From: Streptococcus oralis
GTDB lineage: Bacteria; Bacillota; Bacilli; Lactobacillales; Streptococcaceae
Reading direction: 5' to 3'
Assembly (NCBI RefSeq): GCF_002386345.1
Contig: NZ_CP023507.1
Location: forward strand, 1,612,001-1,676,000
Length of the DNA stretch: 64,000 nt
Shown: piece after piece, positions 17,791-30,296 of the stretch
Numbering within the stretch: position 1 is the stretch's first letter
Layout: the number at the start of each line of letters is the position of its first letter
Program-made: the position numbers and the translations under genes
Notes under the pieces: model-generated
What the model saw: only the letters and a program-made list of their open reading frames with translations
The model's database searches: none
What the model was told of the DNA's origin: nothing

Positions 17791-17844
17791 TTTGTTCTCC
17801 TATATTCTACTGGTCCTTAGACCTATCTTTTATTATACCAAAAT

Positions 17845-19101
17845 TTAGTCACTTAATAAAGCCTTGCGAACTAGGTTAAAGGCATGCATGACCGCAATAT
17901 GTCGGACATCTGCTCGACTCCGTCCTGCGATATTAGCCTTGATCACCTCTGTCCCTTTGGCATGTGCCAGTCCAATAAAAACTGTACCAGCTGGATGACC
18001 CTCTAGGCTATCTGGCCCAGCTACACCTGTCAGACTGACTCCATAATCAGACTGAGTCTTGATCCGTGCCTGCTCTGCCATTTTTCGAGCCGTAAACTCA
18101 GAAACAACCCCGTGTTCTTTTAGCTCTTGCTCGGAAATATCCAACATCTTGGACTTTTCTTCTAGGCTGTAAGTGACAAAACCGCCATTAAAGATTGCTG
18201 AAACGCCCGAAAAGTCTGCTAATGTCGCTTGAAAGAGACCTGCCGTCAAGCTTTCTGCCGCAGTAATGCTTTTCTGTCTCTTCTTTAGCTCTTCTACAAC
18301 GACACTTGCGAGGCTGGTTTCTTCCCCATATCCGTAACAGATGTCTCGTAAAGAAATTCCCTCGAAAGTTTGGCGACTCAAGATTTGATTTTCTAAGATA
18401 TCCAGCGCTTGATCAGCCTTTTCTTGACTAACTGCTTTTGTAGACAAGCGCAAGGTCACTTCTCCTGTTTTGGCATACGGCGCCAAAGTCGGATCGGTTT
18501 GATGGTCAATCAAATCCGCCAAAATGGTCACCAACTGACTCTCCCCAATTCCAAAGAAACGGAGCACACGTGAGTATAACTTGGTACCAGTCATTAACTT
18601 AGGTAAGAGTTGATTTAAGACCATAGGTTTCAATTCACTAGGTGGTCCCGGGAGGACCACGTAGGTCACGCCATCCACTTCCGACACCCCTCCTACTGCT
18701 AAACCTGTCTCATTTGGCAGTGGAGTCGCCCCTTCTACAATTTGGGCTTGGCGCTCATTATTCGGTGTCCGAGCATAGTCAGGTCTATGAGCAAAGAAAA
18801 TATCCAGTTTCTCTTGCGCTTGAGGGTCAAACACTAGATCTTTTCCTAAAAATTTTGCCAGGGTTTGTTTGGTCAAATCATCCTCAGTTGGTCCCAAGCC
18901 CCCTGTCAAAATCACAAGATTACTACGTTGGCTCGCAATCTCCAGCAAGGACAAAAGACGAGCTTCATTATCTCCAACAGCAGTTTGGAAATAGACATCT
19001 ACCCCGATTTCGGCTAGTTTCTCTGATAAAAACTGAGCATTGGTATTGACAATCTGCCCTGTTAAAATTTCTGTTCCGACAGCAATAATTTCTGCTTTCA
19101 T
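17845..19101 (-). CDS. cinA: Competence/damage-inducible protein CinA
   Basis: 418 residues: an N-terminal MoCF-like domain (~1-170, with [18 protein letters not shown]) and a C-terminal CinA amidase domain (~255-415, with AAESLTAG and GVAGPD). The family has nicotinamide-nucleotide amidase or ADP-ribose pyrophosphatase activity, and in streptococci CinA brings RecA to the membrane in competent cells. The start has GGAGGAAAC at good spacing. A cin-box lies 18 bp upstream of the start. Confidence 0.97.
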   Translation of the reverse strand: MKAEIIAVGTEILTGQIVNTNAQFLSEKLAEIGVDVYFQTAVGDNEARLLSLLEIASQRSNLVILTGGLGPTEDDLTKQTLAKFLGKDLVFDPQAQEKLDIFFAHRPDYARTPNNERQAQIVEGATPLPNETGLAVGGVSEVDGVTYVVLPGPPSELKPMVLNQLLPKLMTGTKLYSRVLRFFGIGESQLVTILADLIDHQTDPTLAPYAKTGEVTLRLSTKAVSQEKADQALDILENQILSRQTFEGISLRDICYGYGEETSLASVVVEELKKRQKSITAAESLTAGLFQATLADFSGVSAIFNGGFVTYSLEEKSKMLDISEQELKEHGVVSEFTARKMAEQARIKTQSDYGVSLTGVAGPDSLEGHPAGTVFIGLAHAKGTEVIKANIAGRSRADVRHIAVMHAFNLVRKALLSD

Positions 19102-19118
19102 GTTTCCTCCTACTTATC

Positions 19119-19126
19119 TATTCGAA
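19119..19126 (-). promoter_or_regulatory. cin-box (ComX/SigX promoter) of cinA-recA
   Basis: TTCGAATA on the minus strand matches the ComX -10-like box TACGAATA at 7 of 8 positions and is preceded by the expected T/A-rich tract. It lies between the terminator of the upstream LCP gene and the cinA start, so competence-specific transcription starts here. Confidence 0.8.
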
Positions 19127-19129
19127 TTT

Positions 19130-19166
19130 TTTTGAAAAAATCGCAGGAAATTTCCCACGATTTGAT
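19130..19166 (-). terminator. Terminator of the tsaE-GNAT-LCP operon
   Basis: On the minus strand AAATCGTGGGAAA pairs with TTTCCTGCGATTT (a small internal mismatch), followed by TTTTTC. It separates the housekeeping operon from the competence-controlled cinA promoter. Confidence 0.8.
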
Positions 19167-19173
19167 TCTTTTC

Positions 19174-20226
19174 TTATTCTGCTTCTTCGTTTGAAGCGTT
19201 CGTACTGGTTGAAGGAGCTGTCCGACCAAAGGCTGTTTCGTACAGTACCGCATTGGTTTCCAATTCTGTCACTGGCTCTTTACCTAGCGAACTACGCAAG
19301 AGATTTTGCATCTCGAGCATATGTTCTGAAGTGACAATCTGATAAGAAATTCCCTGTAGCTCAGCATCTTCCCCACGCAATTGATGCGTTTCGATATTCT
19401 TGAAAGAATCTTGATAGCCGAGCAATTGTGGAATGCTCTTAGCTGACAAGTCCACATTGGTCTGCATGTTATCACTCAAAGCTTTGAGGATACCTTGATA
19501 ATGGCTCACACTGTTTAGGCTCAAAACCTTCTCAACGATTTTTTGAATAACTTCACGTTGACGTTTTTGACGACCATAGTCTCCTTCAGGGTCTTGGTAA
19601 CGCATCCGTGAATACACCAAGGCTTCCTCACCATTCAAAGTTTGTTCTCCAACACCGATGGAAATCTTATTAAACTCCTCTTGGTCAGCAATCGAAATTG
19701 GGAAACCGAGTGTATTGTTGACGGTAATTCCACCAACTGCATCCACCAATTGTTGAAGCCCCTGCATGTTAACCATCACATAGCGGTCAATGTGGATATT
19801 CATCATCTTTTGAATAGTAGAAATTGCAAGTTCCGCACCACCATTAGCATAGGCCGCATTGAGTTTGGCTTCCTGAACTTGACCGTTTCCAGTCTCAATC
19901 TTGGTCAAAATATCCCGTTCCAAACTCATCATTGTGGTTTTCTTTGTTTTGGGATTAACCGTCAAGAGAATCATGGAATCACTATTTCCCGCCCACGGGT
20001 CTGTACGTTCCACATTTCCCGTATCTACCCCCATCAAGAGGATAGTCAGAGGCTCCGTCGCTTCGATAACGTTGGTTTCTTCCCCGATTTTTTTGTAAGT
20101 CTTTTTACTTAGGGTTTCTGTTCCCTGTTGGTAGATGGTATAGCCATAAACCGCTACACCTAAAACTGTTACTGCTAGGAAACCTAGCACCATTCCAATT
20201 AATTTTTTAATCATCTCGTTATTCAT
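19174..20226 (-). CDS. lytR: LytR-CpsA-Psr family glycopolymer ligase (LytR/BrpA)
   Basis: 350 residues: a short cytoplasmic N-terminus, one membrane helix (LIGMVLGFLAVTVLGVAVYGYTI) and an extracellular LCP domain (~60-290) with the conserved LLMGVDTGN, NSDSMILLTVNP, RDI, and YSRMRYQDPEGDYGRQKRQR motifs holding the catalytic arginines. LCP enzymes attach teichoic acid or capsule to peptidoglycan. In S. mutans the orthologue BrpA affects biofilm and envelope stress. It overlaps the upstream GNAT gene by 8 nt and ends in a terminator. Confidence 0.95.
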   Translation of the reverse strand: MNNEMIKKLIGMVLGFLAVTVLGVAVYGYTIYQQGTETLSKKTYKKIGEETNVIEATEPLTILLMGVDTGNVERTDPWAGNSDSMILLTVNPKTKKTTMMSLERDILTKIETGNGQVQEAKLNAAYANGGAELAISTIQKMMNIHIDRYVMVNMQGLQQLVDAVGGITVNNTLGFPISIADQEEFNKISIGVGEQTLNGEEALVYSRMRYQDPEGDYGRQKRQREVIQKIVEKVLSLNSVSHYQGILKALSDNMQTNVDLSAKSIPQLLGYQDSFKNIETHQLRGEDAELQGISYQIVTSEHMLEMQNLLRSSLGKEPVTELETNAVLYETAFGRTAPSTSTNASNEEAE

Positions 20227-20740
20227 TTATCAGCTTGCCCATAAGACAAACATCTAAAAATATCCCTTCTGCTAAATAGGCTCCTCTTTCTTGTAATCCT
20301 TCTGTGATAAATCCCATTTTTGAATAGAGGTGGATCGCAGCCTCGTTTCGTTTTTGTACACTGAGTTGCAAACGGCACAAGACACCACTGGATTTAGCCC
20401 ACTCGATGCCTTCTTCTAGAAGTATAGTCGCCAAGCCTTGGTTCCAGAATTTCTTTCGAACTGCTAGAAAAACATCACCGATATGTCGAACTCTTAAATG
20501 TTGGTCTGCTGTGATATTTAAGACTCCTGCAATCTCATCATTCAGTAAGGCGAGGAGAGTAATTTGATTCTCTGATGCAGCTTGTTTTTCGATAAAAAGA
20601 GCCATTTCAGAAGCTGTCATCATGATACCATTTTCATCCAAGCTGGTAAAATCCGTCTCTTGACCGACACAATCTAAAAATGCAATTAAGGCTGTAGCAT
20701 CTGAAATCTCTGCCTCACGAATACACAACTCATACTCCAT
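20219..20740 (-). CDS. GNAT-family N-acetyltransferase
   Basis: 173 residues from ATG 20740 (AAGGAG 7 nt upstream); longer upstream versions would run far into tsaE. The acetyl-CoA loop is in VRKKFWNQGLATILLEEGIEWAK (~95-117), followed by LQLSVQKRNEAAIHLYSKMGF, both GNAT hallmarks. In gene order it sits where RimI-like genes follow tsaE in other streptococci, but it reads more like a general small-molecule acetyltransferase. It overlaps tsaE by 11 nt and the LCP gene by 8 nt. Confidence 0.88.
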   Translation of the reverse strand: MEYELCIREAEISDATALIAFLDCVGQETDFTSLDENGIMMTASEMALFIEKQAASENQITLLALLNDEIAGVLNITADQHLRVRHIGDVFLAVRKKFWNQGLATILLEEGIEWAKSSGVLCRLQLSVQKRNEAAIHLYSKMGFITEGLQERGAYLAEGIFLDVCLMGKLINE

Positions 20741-21173
20741 CTTGAAGCTCCTTGATGAGTTGTTCAGCCCGAGAGCCATGAGCTGTAAAATGAAGACAAC
20801 GACCCTCAGCTTCTTTCAAAATTTCCAACTCCAAGTAAGAATCTGGTAAATCTTCACCCAAAAGATGCCCCCACTCAATAACAGTCACACCACCACCGAA
20901 GAGAAACTCATCCAAGTCAATAGAATCAGCATCACCTTCGATACGGTAGACATCCAAGTGGTAAAGTGGCAAACGCCCTTCGTACTCTCTGACAATGGTA
21001 TAGGTTGGACTTTTAATCATTTGACGGATATCCAAGCCCTTAGCAAGGCCCTTTGTAAAGGTTGTTTTACCCGCACCCAACTCTCCAGTCAAGATCAGAA
21101 CATCGTCTTTTTGAAGCAAATGACCTAATCTTTCTCCGAGAGCTAGAAGCTCTTCTTCATTTTTTGTGTGCAT
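20730..21173 (-). CDS. tsaE: tRNA t6A modification ATPase TsaE
   Basis: 147 residues with Walker A LTGELGAGKTTFTKGLA (~28-45), the SPTYTIVREY switch segment and Walker B-like VIEWGHLL. TsaE powers the TsaBD complex that makes t6A37 in ANN-decoding tRNAs and is essential in most bacteria. It is the first gene of the TsaE-GNAT-LCP operon. No ribosome binding site precedes the ATG; instead a TATAAT -10 ends 6 nt before it, so the mRNA is probably leaderless. Confidence 0.95.
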   Translation of the reverse strand: MHTKNEEELLALGERLGHLLQKDDVLILTGELGAGKTTFTKGLAKGLDIRQMIKSPTYTIVREYEGRLPLYHLDVYRIEGDADSIDLDEFLFGGGVTVIEWGHLLGEDLPDSYLELEILKEAEGRCLHFTAHGSRAEQLIKELQDGV

Positions 21174-21209
21174 GCTACTATTATACCAAAAAGTTTTCTT
21201 TTGTGTGAA
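21174..21209 (-). promoter_or_regulatory. tsaE promoter predicting a leaderless mRNA
   Basis: TTCACA (21204-21209), an 18-nt spacer and TATAAT (21180-21185) place the transcription start at or within a nucleotide of the A of the tsaE ATG (21173). The six intervening bases contain no Shine-Dalgarno sequence. Confidence 0.65.
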
Positions 21210-21256
21210 TTTTCTTTATGGACTTACTATAACAATTTTGAAAAATTCTCCTCCAC

Positions 21257-21880
21257 TTAAAAGAATACAACTATTGAAAAAACAAACAGGATATCCCGAA
21301 TCAGGTGTCCATAAAAGGAGATTTCCCTTTGGATACATTTGGGAAAAAGGAAACGTGCGCATAGAAAACCAATACTGATATAAAGGAGAATCGAGGAAAT
21401 CACTAAAGGATTCCTCAAGAAAACCAACGTGGCTAGAACGGAAATGACGACTGTTTTCTTTTTATTTAGGTGATTTTCTATATCGCGGAAAATTTTATCA
21501 AAAGGTAAGAAAATCAATAGATCTACTCCTAGCAAGAAAAAGAAGGAGGGTAAAAAGAGGTCAACCAATTCCTGCTGCAATTTGCTAGTGGTCTGGATGC
21601 TTTCTGAGAGAACCAGACAGGTTGCCAGAAGATTGACTACTAAAAGGAGGCAATAAACCAGACTCACTTTCTTTTGAACATGTAAAATACTATGTCTAGA
21701 CTGGTCTGCTGTATGGAAATAATTTATCCCAGCACAAAGAACAGAAATTCCTACTATCAAAATCAAAAAATAAGCATTGGTCTGTTTTAAAGATAAAAAG
21801 GATTCTTTCCATAATAGACAACTACTAAAACTAATCTGGATGACTGCAATCAACAACAATAGGCGAATTGATTTTACCAT
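21257..21880 (-). CDS. Hypothetical multi-pass membrane protein
   Basis: 207 residues from ATG 21880 (GGGAGG 9 nt upstream; the longer open frame to 21994 lacks a binding site and is discarded). About seven hydrophobic segments, beginning with LLLLIAVIQISFSSCLLW and ending with IRDILFVFSIVVFF. I see no catalytic motif and do not recognise the family. It is a single-gene unit between ndk and tsaE, reading toward tsaE. The low density of charged residues and codon use look ordinary for a poorly conserved streptococcal membrane protein. Confidence 0.65.
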   Translation of the reverse strand: MVKSIRLLLLIAVIQISFSSCLLWKESFLSLKQTNAYFLILIVGISVLCAGINYFHTADQSRHSILHVQKKVSLVYCLLLVVNLLATCLVLSESIQTTSKLQQELVDLFLPSFFFLLGVDLLIFLPFDKIFRDIENHLNKKKTVVISVLATLVFLRNPLVISSILLYISIGFLCARFLFPKCIQREISFYGHLIRDILFVFSIVVFF

Positions 21881-21972
21881 TTCTTTTCCCTCCCTATATG
21901 GGATTATACCTTGTGAGGAGTTTGAAATGATTGTTTCCGCCTCAAGTGTCCATTTTTTGTGCTCAACTGACC

Positions 21973-22004
21973 AAAAAACAGCTCTGTTGTGCACAGAGCT
22001 GTTC
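21973..22004 (-). terminator. Terminator of ndk
   Basis: AACAGCTCTGT-GCAC-AACAGAGCTGTT stem (21977-22003) followed by TTTTTT on the minus strand, just past the ndk stop. Confidence 0.9.
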
Positions 22005-22014
22005 TTTTACCAGT

Positions 22015-22434
22015 CTAATCCTTAAACCAGAGAGCAATTTCACGTTTTGCAGAAGCTTCAGAATCGGAGCCATGAACTACATTTTGAATGGCTTGATTGT
22101 CTCCTGCAGCCTTGGCAAAATCTCCTCGGATAGTTCCTGGCAGAGCTTCTTCTGGACGAGTAGCACCCATCATGGTCCGCCAAGTTTCAATCACTTTCGG
22201 ACCTGATAGAATGCCCACCACTACTGGTCCTGAGGTCATAAACTGACGGATAGGAGGATAAAAACTTTTTTCAACCAAGTCTTGATAGTGTTGGTCAATC
22301 AAAGCTTCTGAAACTGTTGAGCGTAGCTCTAATTTTTCGAGTTTGAAACCTCGTTGTTCCATTCTTTGCAGAATTTCGCCGACCAGCCCTCTTTTCACAC
22401 CATCTGGCTTAATGATAAAGAATGTTTGTTCCAT
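22015..22434 (-). CDS. ndk: Nucleoside diphosphate kinase
   Basis: 139 residues from ATG 22434, preceded by AAGGAGGTGTCC; the open frame continues upstream to 22515 but without a binding site. The catalytic histidine is in NVVHGSDS (~115), the start [21 protein letters not shown] is canonical, and FMTSGPVV is the conserved kinase segment. It balances NTP and dNTP pools using ATP. It stands alone between rpoC and the hypothetical membrane protein, with terminators on both sides. Length is slightly under the usual 140-150 residues. Confidence 0.97.
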   Translation of the reverse strand: MEQTFFIIKPDGVKRGLVGEILQRMEQRGFKLEKLELRSTVSEALIDQHYQDLVEKSFYPPIRQFMTSGPVVVGILSGPKVIETWRTMMGATRPEEALPGTIRGDFAKAAGDNQAIQNVVHGSDSEASAKREIALWFKD

Positions 22435-22508
22435 ATGGACACCTCCTTGGCATTTTAGTTCTTCTATTCTACCATACTTTATGAAAAAGTTGGAAAATTT
22501 TCTGAAAT

Positions 22509-22546
22509 AAAGCAAAGAGAACCCAAAGGTTCTCTTGTTTGCTTTT
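22509..22546 (-). terminator. Terminator of rpoBC
   Basis: AGAGAACC-TTTG-GGTTCTCT with flanking AAGCAAA/TTTGCTT pairing, just after the rpoC stop. The stem extends up to the stop codon at 22545-22547. Confidence 0.85.
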
Positions 22547-25500
22547 ATTCTACTGTTTCTTCAACTTGGATTTCCACAACTTCCTCTACAGGAGCAAGTT
22601 CTGCCTCTTCTTGTTCTGGAGCCAGATATTCTGCTTCATTGATAGCTTGTGGTTCAAGGTTACGGTAGCGAGCCATACCAGTACCAGCTGGGATGATCTT
22701 ACCGATGATAACATTTTCCTTGAGTCCAAGGAGATGATCTTTCTTACCACGGATGGCTGCATCTGTAAGGACACGAGTTGTTTCCTGGAAGGAAGCCGCT
22801 GACAAGAAACTATTTGTTTCAAGTGAGGCTTTGGTGATTCCCATAAGAACTGGACGACCAGTCGCTGGAACTCCACCTGCGATAAGAACATCCTTGTTGG
22901 CATCTGTAAAGTCGTTGATGTCCATGAGAGTACCCATAAGAAGATCTGTGTCACCTGGATCCATGACACGAACTTTACGGATCATTTGACGAACCATTAC
23001 CTCGATGTGTTTGTCACCGATTTCTACCCCTTGGCTACGGTAAACTTTTTGTACTTCACCGAGGAGGTAGGTTTCAACTGACAAGACATCACGAACAGCA
23101 AGGAGACGTTTTGGTTGGATAGAACCTTCTGTCAATGCTGCACCGCGAGAGACTTGGTCTCCAACTTCGACACGCATACGTGCTGTAAATGGAACCACGT
23201 ACTCACCTTCGCCAGTTTCACCCTTAACAAAGACTTTCTTGGTACGAGTTGACGCGTCTTCTTCGATAGCTGTAACTTGTCCTTTGACCTCTGTGATGAC
23301 CGCTTCCCCTTTAGGATTGCGGGCTTCAAAGATTTCTTGGACACGAGGAAGACCCTGAGTGATATCGGTATTTGAGGCAACCCCACCCGTGTGGAAGGTA
23401 CGCATTGTAAGCTGTGTACCAGGTTCCCCGATAGATTGGGCAGCGATTGTACCAACTGCTTCACCAACTTCAACCGCATCACCAGTCGCCAAGTTGATAC
23501 CGTAACAGTGACGGCAGACGCCATGACGAGTGTTACATGTAAATACAGAGCGGATAGTCACTTCTTCCACACCAGCATTGACAATTTCACGCGCCTTGTC
23601 TTCCGTAATCAACTCATTTGGACCGATGATCACTGCACCAGTTTCTGGATGTTTAACAGTTTTCTTAGTATAACGACCATTGAGACGTTCTTCGAGAGAC
23701 TCGATCATCTCTTTTCCTTCTGCGATAGAGCGGATCAAGAGACCACGGTCTGTTCCACAATCGTCCTCACGGATGATCACATCTTGGGCAACGTCAACCA
23801 AACGACGAGTCAAGTAACCTGAGTCGGCTGTCTTAAGGGCCGTATCGGTCATACCTTTACGGGCACCGTGAGTTGAGAAGAACATTTCGAGTACTGACAA
23901 ACCTTCGCGGAAGTTTGAAAGGATTGGCAATTCCATGATACGTCCGTTCGGAGCGGCCATCAGACCACGCATACCGGCAAGCTGTGAGAAGTTTGAAATG
24001 TTACCACGAGCTCCAGAGTCCATCATCATAACGATTGGGTTCTTAGGATCTTGGTTGGCAACCAAACGTTTCTCCAATTTTTCACGGGCTGCACGCCATT
24101 CAGCTGTAACAGCGTTGTAGCGCTCGTCGTCTGTGATCATACCACGACGGAATTGTTTGGTGATTTGTTCTACACGTTTGTGTGATTCTTCGATGATTTC
24201 AGCCTTGTCTTCAACGACTGGGATATCGGCAATACCCACTGTCAAACCTGCAAGAGTTGAGTGGTGGTATCCGAGGTTCTTCATGCGGTCAAGTAGGGCA
24301 GAAGTTTCTGTCGTACGGAAACGTTTGAAGATTTCAGCGATGATATTTCCAAGATTTTTCTTCTTGAATGGAGGGTTGAGTTCAAGATTACTGATTGCTT
24401 CCTTGATATCTCCACCTAGTGGCAAGAAGTATTTAGCTGGAACACCTTCTGTTAAGTTGGCATTTGTTGGTTCTTGCAAGTAAGGCAGACCCTCTGGCAT
24501 GATGTCGTTGAAGAGGATTTTACCAACTGTTGTCAGCAAGACCTTGTGTTTTTGCTCTTCTGTCCATGGTTTGTTAAGGCTGTCTGTTGCAATACCAACA
24601 CGTGAGTGGAGGTGAACATAACCATTACGGTAAGCCATAACCGCTTCGTCACGGTCTTTGAAGACCATTCCTTCCCCTTCACGACCAGCTTCTTCCATGG
24701 TCAAGTAGTAGTTACCCAAAACCATGTCCTGAGATGGAGTAACAACTGGTTTACCATCTTTCGGGTTCAAGATATGCTCAGCAGCCAACATCAAGATACG
24801 AGCTTCTGCTTGAGCTTCTTCTGAAAGCGGTACGTGGATGGCCATTTGGTCCCCGTCAAAGTCGGCATTATAGGCTTCACAGACAAGTGGGTGCAAGCGA
24901 AGAGCCTTACCATCAATCAAGACTGGCTCGAAGGCTTGGATCCCCAAACGGTGAAGGGTCGGTGCGCGGTTCAAAAGTACTGGGTGTTCTTTGATTACTT
25001 CTTCAAGAATATCCCAGATACGTTCGTCTCCGCGTTCCACCAAGCGTTTAGCCGCTTTGACGTTCTGCACGATGTCGCGCGCAACGATTTCACGCATCAC
25101 AAATGGTTTAAAGAGCTCAATCGCCATTTCACGTGGCACACCACATTGGTACATCTTAAGAGTTGGACCAACGGCGATAACGGAACGTCCTGAGAAGTCA
25201 ACACGTTTTCCGAGCAAGTTTTGACGGAAGCGCCCTTGTTTCCCTTTAAGCATGTGGCTCAATGATTTCAGTGGACGGCTACCTGGTCCTGTGATTGGAC
25301 GACCACGACGACCGTTGTCAATCAAAGCGTCAACCGCTTCTTGAAGCATACGCTTCTCATTTTGAACGATGATACCTGGTGCGTTCAACTCAAGCAAACG
25401 AGCCAAACGGTTATTACGGTTGATAACACGGCGGTAAAGGTCATTCAAGTCAGATGAGGCAAAACGGCCACCATCCAACTGCAACATTGGACGAAGATCT

Positions 25501-26210
25501 GGTGGAATAACTGGAAGGATGTTGAGAATCATCCATTCAGGTTTGTTCCCAGACTTGTAAAAGGCATCCAAAACATCCAAACGACGGATGGCTTTGACAC
25601 GTTTTTGTCCAGTAGCTGTTTTCAACTCTTCTTTGAGTTCAGCAATTTCTTTTTCAAGATCTACTTGTTTCAAGAGGTCTTGGATAGCTTCGGCACCCAT
25701 TTTGGCAACAAATGAACCATAACCATACTCACGCAAGCGCTCACGGTATTCGCGCTCTGTCATGATAGACTTGTGCTCAAGCGGTGTATCCTTCGGATCA
25801 ATCACCACATAAGCCGCAAAGTAGATAACTTCCTCGAGGGCACGAGGACTCATATCAAGGGTCAAGCCCATACGGCTTGGAATCCCCTTGAAATACCAGA
25901 TGTGAGATACAGGAGCTTTCAACTCGATGTGCCCCATACGCTCACGACGAACTTTCGTACGCGTTACTTCAACCCCACAGCGGTCACAAACAATCCCTCT
26001 GTAGCGAATGCGTTTGTACTTACCACAAGCACATTCCCAGTCTTTTGTAGGACCAAAGATGACTTCGTCAAAGAGTCCTTCACGTTCTGGTTTCAAGGTA
26101 CGGTAATTGATTGTTTCAGGTTTTTTGACTTCTCCATAAGACCATGAACGGACTTTGCTTGGAGAAGCTAGGGTGATTTGCATACTTTTAAAACGATTTA
26201 CATCAACCAC
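22545..26210 (-). CDS. rpoC: DNA-directed RNA polymerase subunit beta'
   Basis: 1221 residues. Visible landmarks are the N-terminal zinc finger [20 protein letters not shown] (~60-80), the catalytic [14 protein letters not shown] with the Mg-binding aspartates (~450), the second zinc site [13 protein letters not shown] (~880-890) and the C-terminal [19 protein letters not shown]. It lies 32 bp after rpoB and is co-transcribed with it. The C-terminus ends in a glutamate-rich tail usual for streptococci. Confidence 0.99.
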   Translation of the reverse strand: MVDVNRFKSMQITLASPSKVRSWSYGEVKKPETINYRTLKPEREGLFDEVIFGPTKDWECACGKYKRIRYRGIVCDRCGVEVTRTKVRRERMGHIELKAPVSHIWYFKGIPSRMGLTLDMSPRALEEVIYFAAYVVIDPKDTPLEHKSIMTEREYRERLREYGYGSFVAKMGAEAIQDLLKQVDLEKEIAELKEELKTATGQKRVKAIRRLDVLDAFYKSGNKPEWMILNILPVIPPDLRPMLQLDGGRFASSDLNDLYRRVINRNNRLARLLELNAPGIIVQNEKRMLQEAVDALIDNGRRGRPITGPGSRPLKSLSHMLKGKQGRFRQNLLGKRVDFSGRSVIAVGPTLKMYQCGVPREMAIELFKPFVMREIVARDIVQNVKAAKRLVERGDERIWDILEEVIKEHPVLLNRAPTLHRLGIQAFEPVLIDGKALRLHPLVCEAYNADFDGDQMAIHVPLSEEAQAEARILMLAAEHILNPKDGKPVVTPSQDMVLGNYYLTMEEAGREGEGMVFKDRDEAVMAYRNGYVHLHSRVGIATDSLNKPWTEEQKHKVLLTTVGKILFNDIMPEGLPYLQEPTNANLTEGVPAKYFLPLGGDIKEAISNLELNPPFKKKNLGNIIAEIFKRFRTTETSALLDRMKNLGYHHSTLAGLTVGIADIPVVEDKAEIIEESHKRVEQITKQFRRGMITDDERYNAVTAEWRAAREKLEKRLVANQDPKNPIVMMMDSGARGNISNFSQLAGMRGLMAAPNGRIMELPILSNFREGLSVLEMFFSTHGARKGMTDTALKTADSGYLTRRLVDVAQDVIIREDDCGTDRGLLIRSIAEGKEMIESLEERLNGRYTKKTVKHPETGAVIIGPNELITEDKAREIVNAGVEEVTIRSVFTCNTRHGVCRHCYGINLATGDAVEVGEAVGTIAAQSIGEPGTQLTMRTFHTGGVASNTDITQGLPRVQEIFEARNPKGEAVITEVKGQVTAIEEDASTRTKKVFVKGETGEGEYVVPFTARMRVEVGDQVSRGAALTEGSIQPKRLLAVRDVLSVETYLLGEVQKVYRSQGVEIGDKHIEVMVRQMIRKVRVMDPGDTDLLMGTLMDINDFTDANKDVLIAGGVPATGRPVLMGITKASLETNSFLSAASFQETTRVLTDAAIRGKKDHLLGLKENVIIGKIIPAGTGMARYRNLEPQAINEAEYLAPEQEEAELAPVEEVVEIQVEETVE

Positions 26211-26242
26211 TATTTCTTCCCTTTCTATTCTAAGTGAGCTGC

Positions 26243-29854
<3,612 letters not shown>

Positions 29855-29997
29855 GATGATTCTCCTTTGTAAATAAATTCCAAGCCTTGTCAATCAGGCT
29901 TTTCTAATCGTCATATGGTTTTTAAAACCCCTATCACCGTGTCCCTTTGACGAATTTTCAGAATCTTTAAATTTTTGTTACAAGCACTCAAAAACCT

Positions 29998-30084
29998 GAA
30001 AAAAAGCACAAAAAGAGCAGCTAAATCTGACTTTTTCAGAAGATTTAACTGCTGTGAGCCTTGTCTGGACAATATTTCAGACAA
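29998..30084 (-). promoter_or_regulatory. rpoB 5' leader hairpins, possible attenuator
   Basis: Downstream of the rpoB promoter the minus strand carries TTGTCTG...CAGACAA (30061-30084, 7-bp stem) and then a 13-bp stem AGCAGTTAAATCT/AGATTTAGCTGCT (30016-30053, one G-U pair, 12-nt loop) followed by a T-rich tract (CTTTTTGTGC then seven T). The second hairpin looks like an intrinsic terminator inside the leader, ~145 nt before the start codon. That is the layout of an attenuator, though no ligand or antiterminator partner can be named. Confidence 0.65.
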
Positions 30085-30108
30085 AACCTACGACAAATGA
30101 TTACTCAT

Positions 30109-30137
30109 ATTATACCTTATTTAGCTAGATTTTTCAA
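30109..30137 (-). promoter_or_regulatory. rpoBC promoter
   Basis: Minus strand TTGAAA (30132-30137), 17-nt spacer, TATAAT (30109-30114): near-consensus sigma-A promoter about 250 bp upstream of the rpoB start. The stretch between 30138 and the pulA promoter holds nothing else recognisable. Confidence 0.8.
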
Positions 30138-30227
30138 GGTTTTTTACTATTTTTTTAAACAATCTTTTCCTATATATTATTTTAAAATTTCAAGAGAATG
30201 AAGCATTATATTTTCTCTTAAAATTTA

Positions 30228-30265
30228 GGAAAACGCTTGCACTAATGTTTACCTCGTGCTATACT
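30228..30265 (+). promoter_or_regulatory. pulA promoter with overlapping cre-like site
   Basis: TTGCAC (30237-30242), a 17-nt spacer and TATACT (30260-30265) form the promoter. GGAAAACGCTTGCA (30228-30241) matches the CcpA cre consensus TGWAANCGNTNWCA at 12 of 14 positions and covers the -35 box, predicting carbon catabolite repression of pullulanase. Confidence 0.75.
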
Positions 30266-30296
30266 GATAGAGAACAACTACACAAGGAGAATTGTG

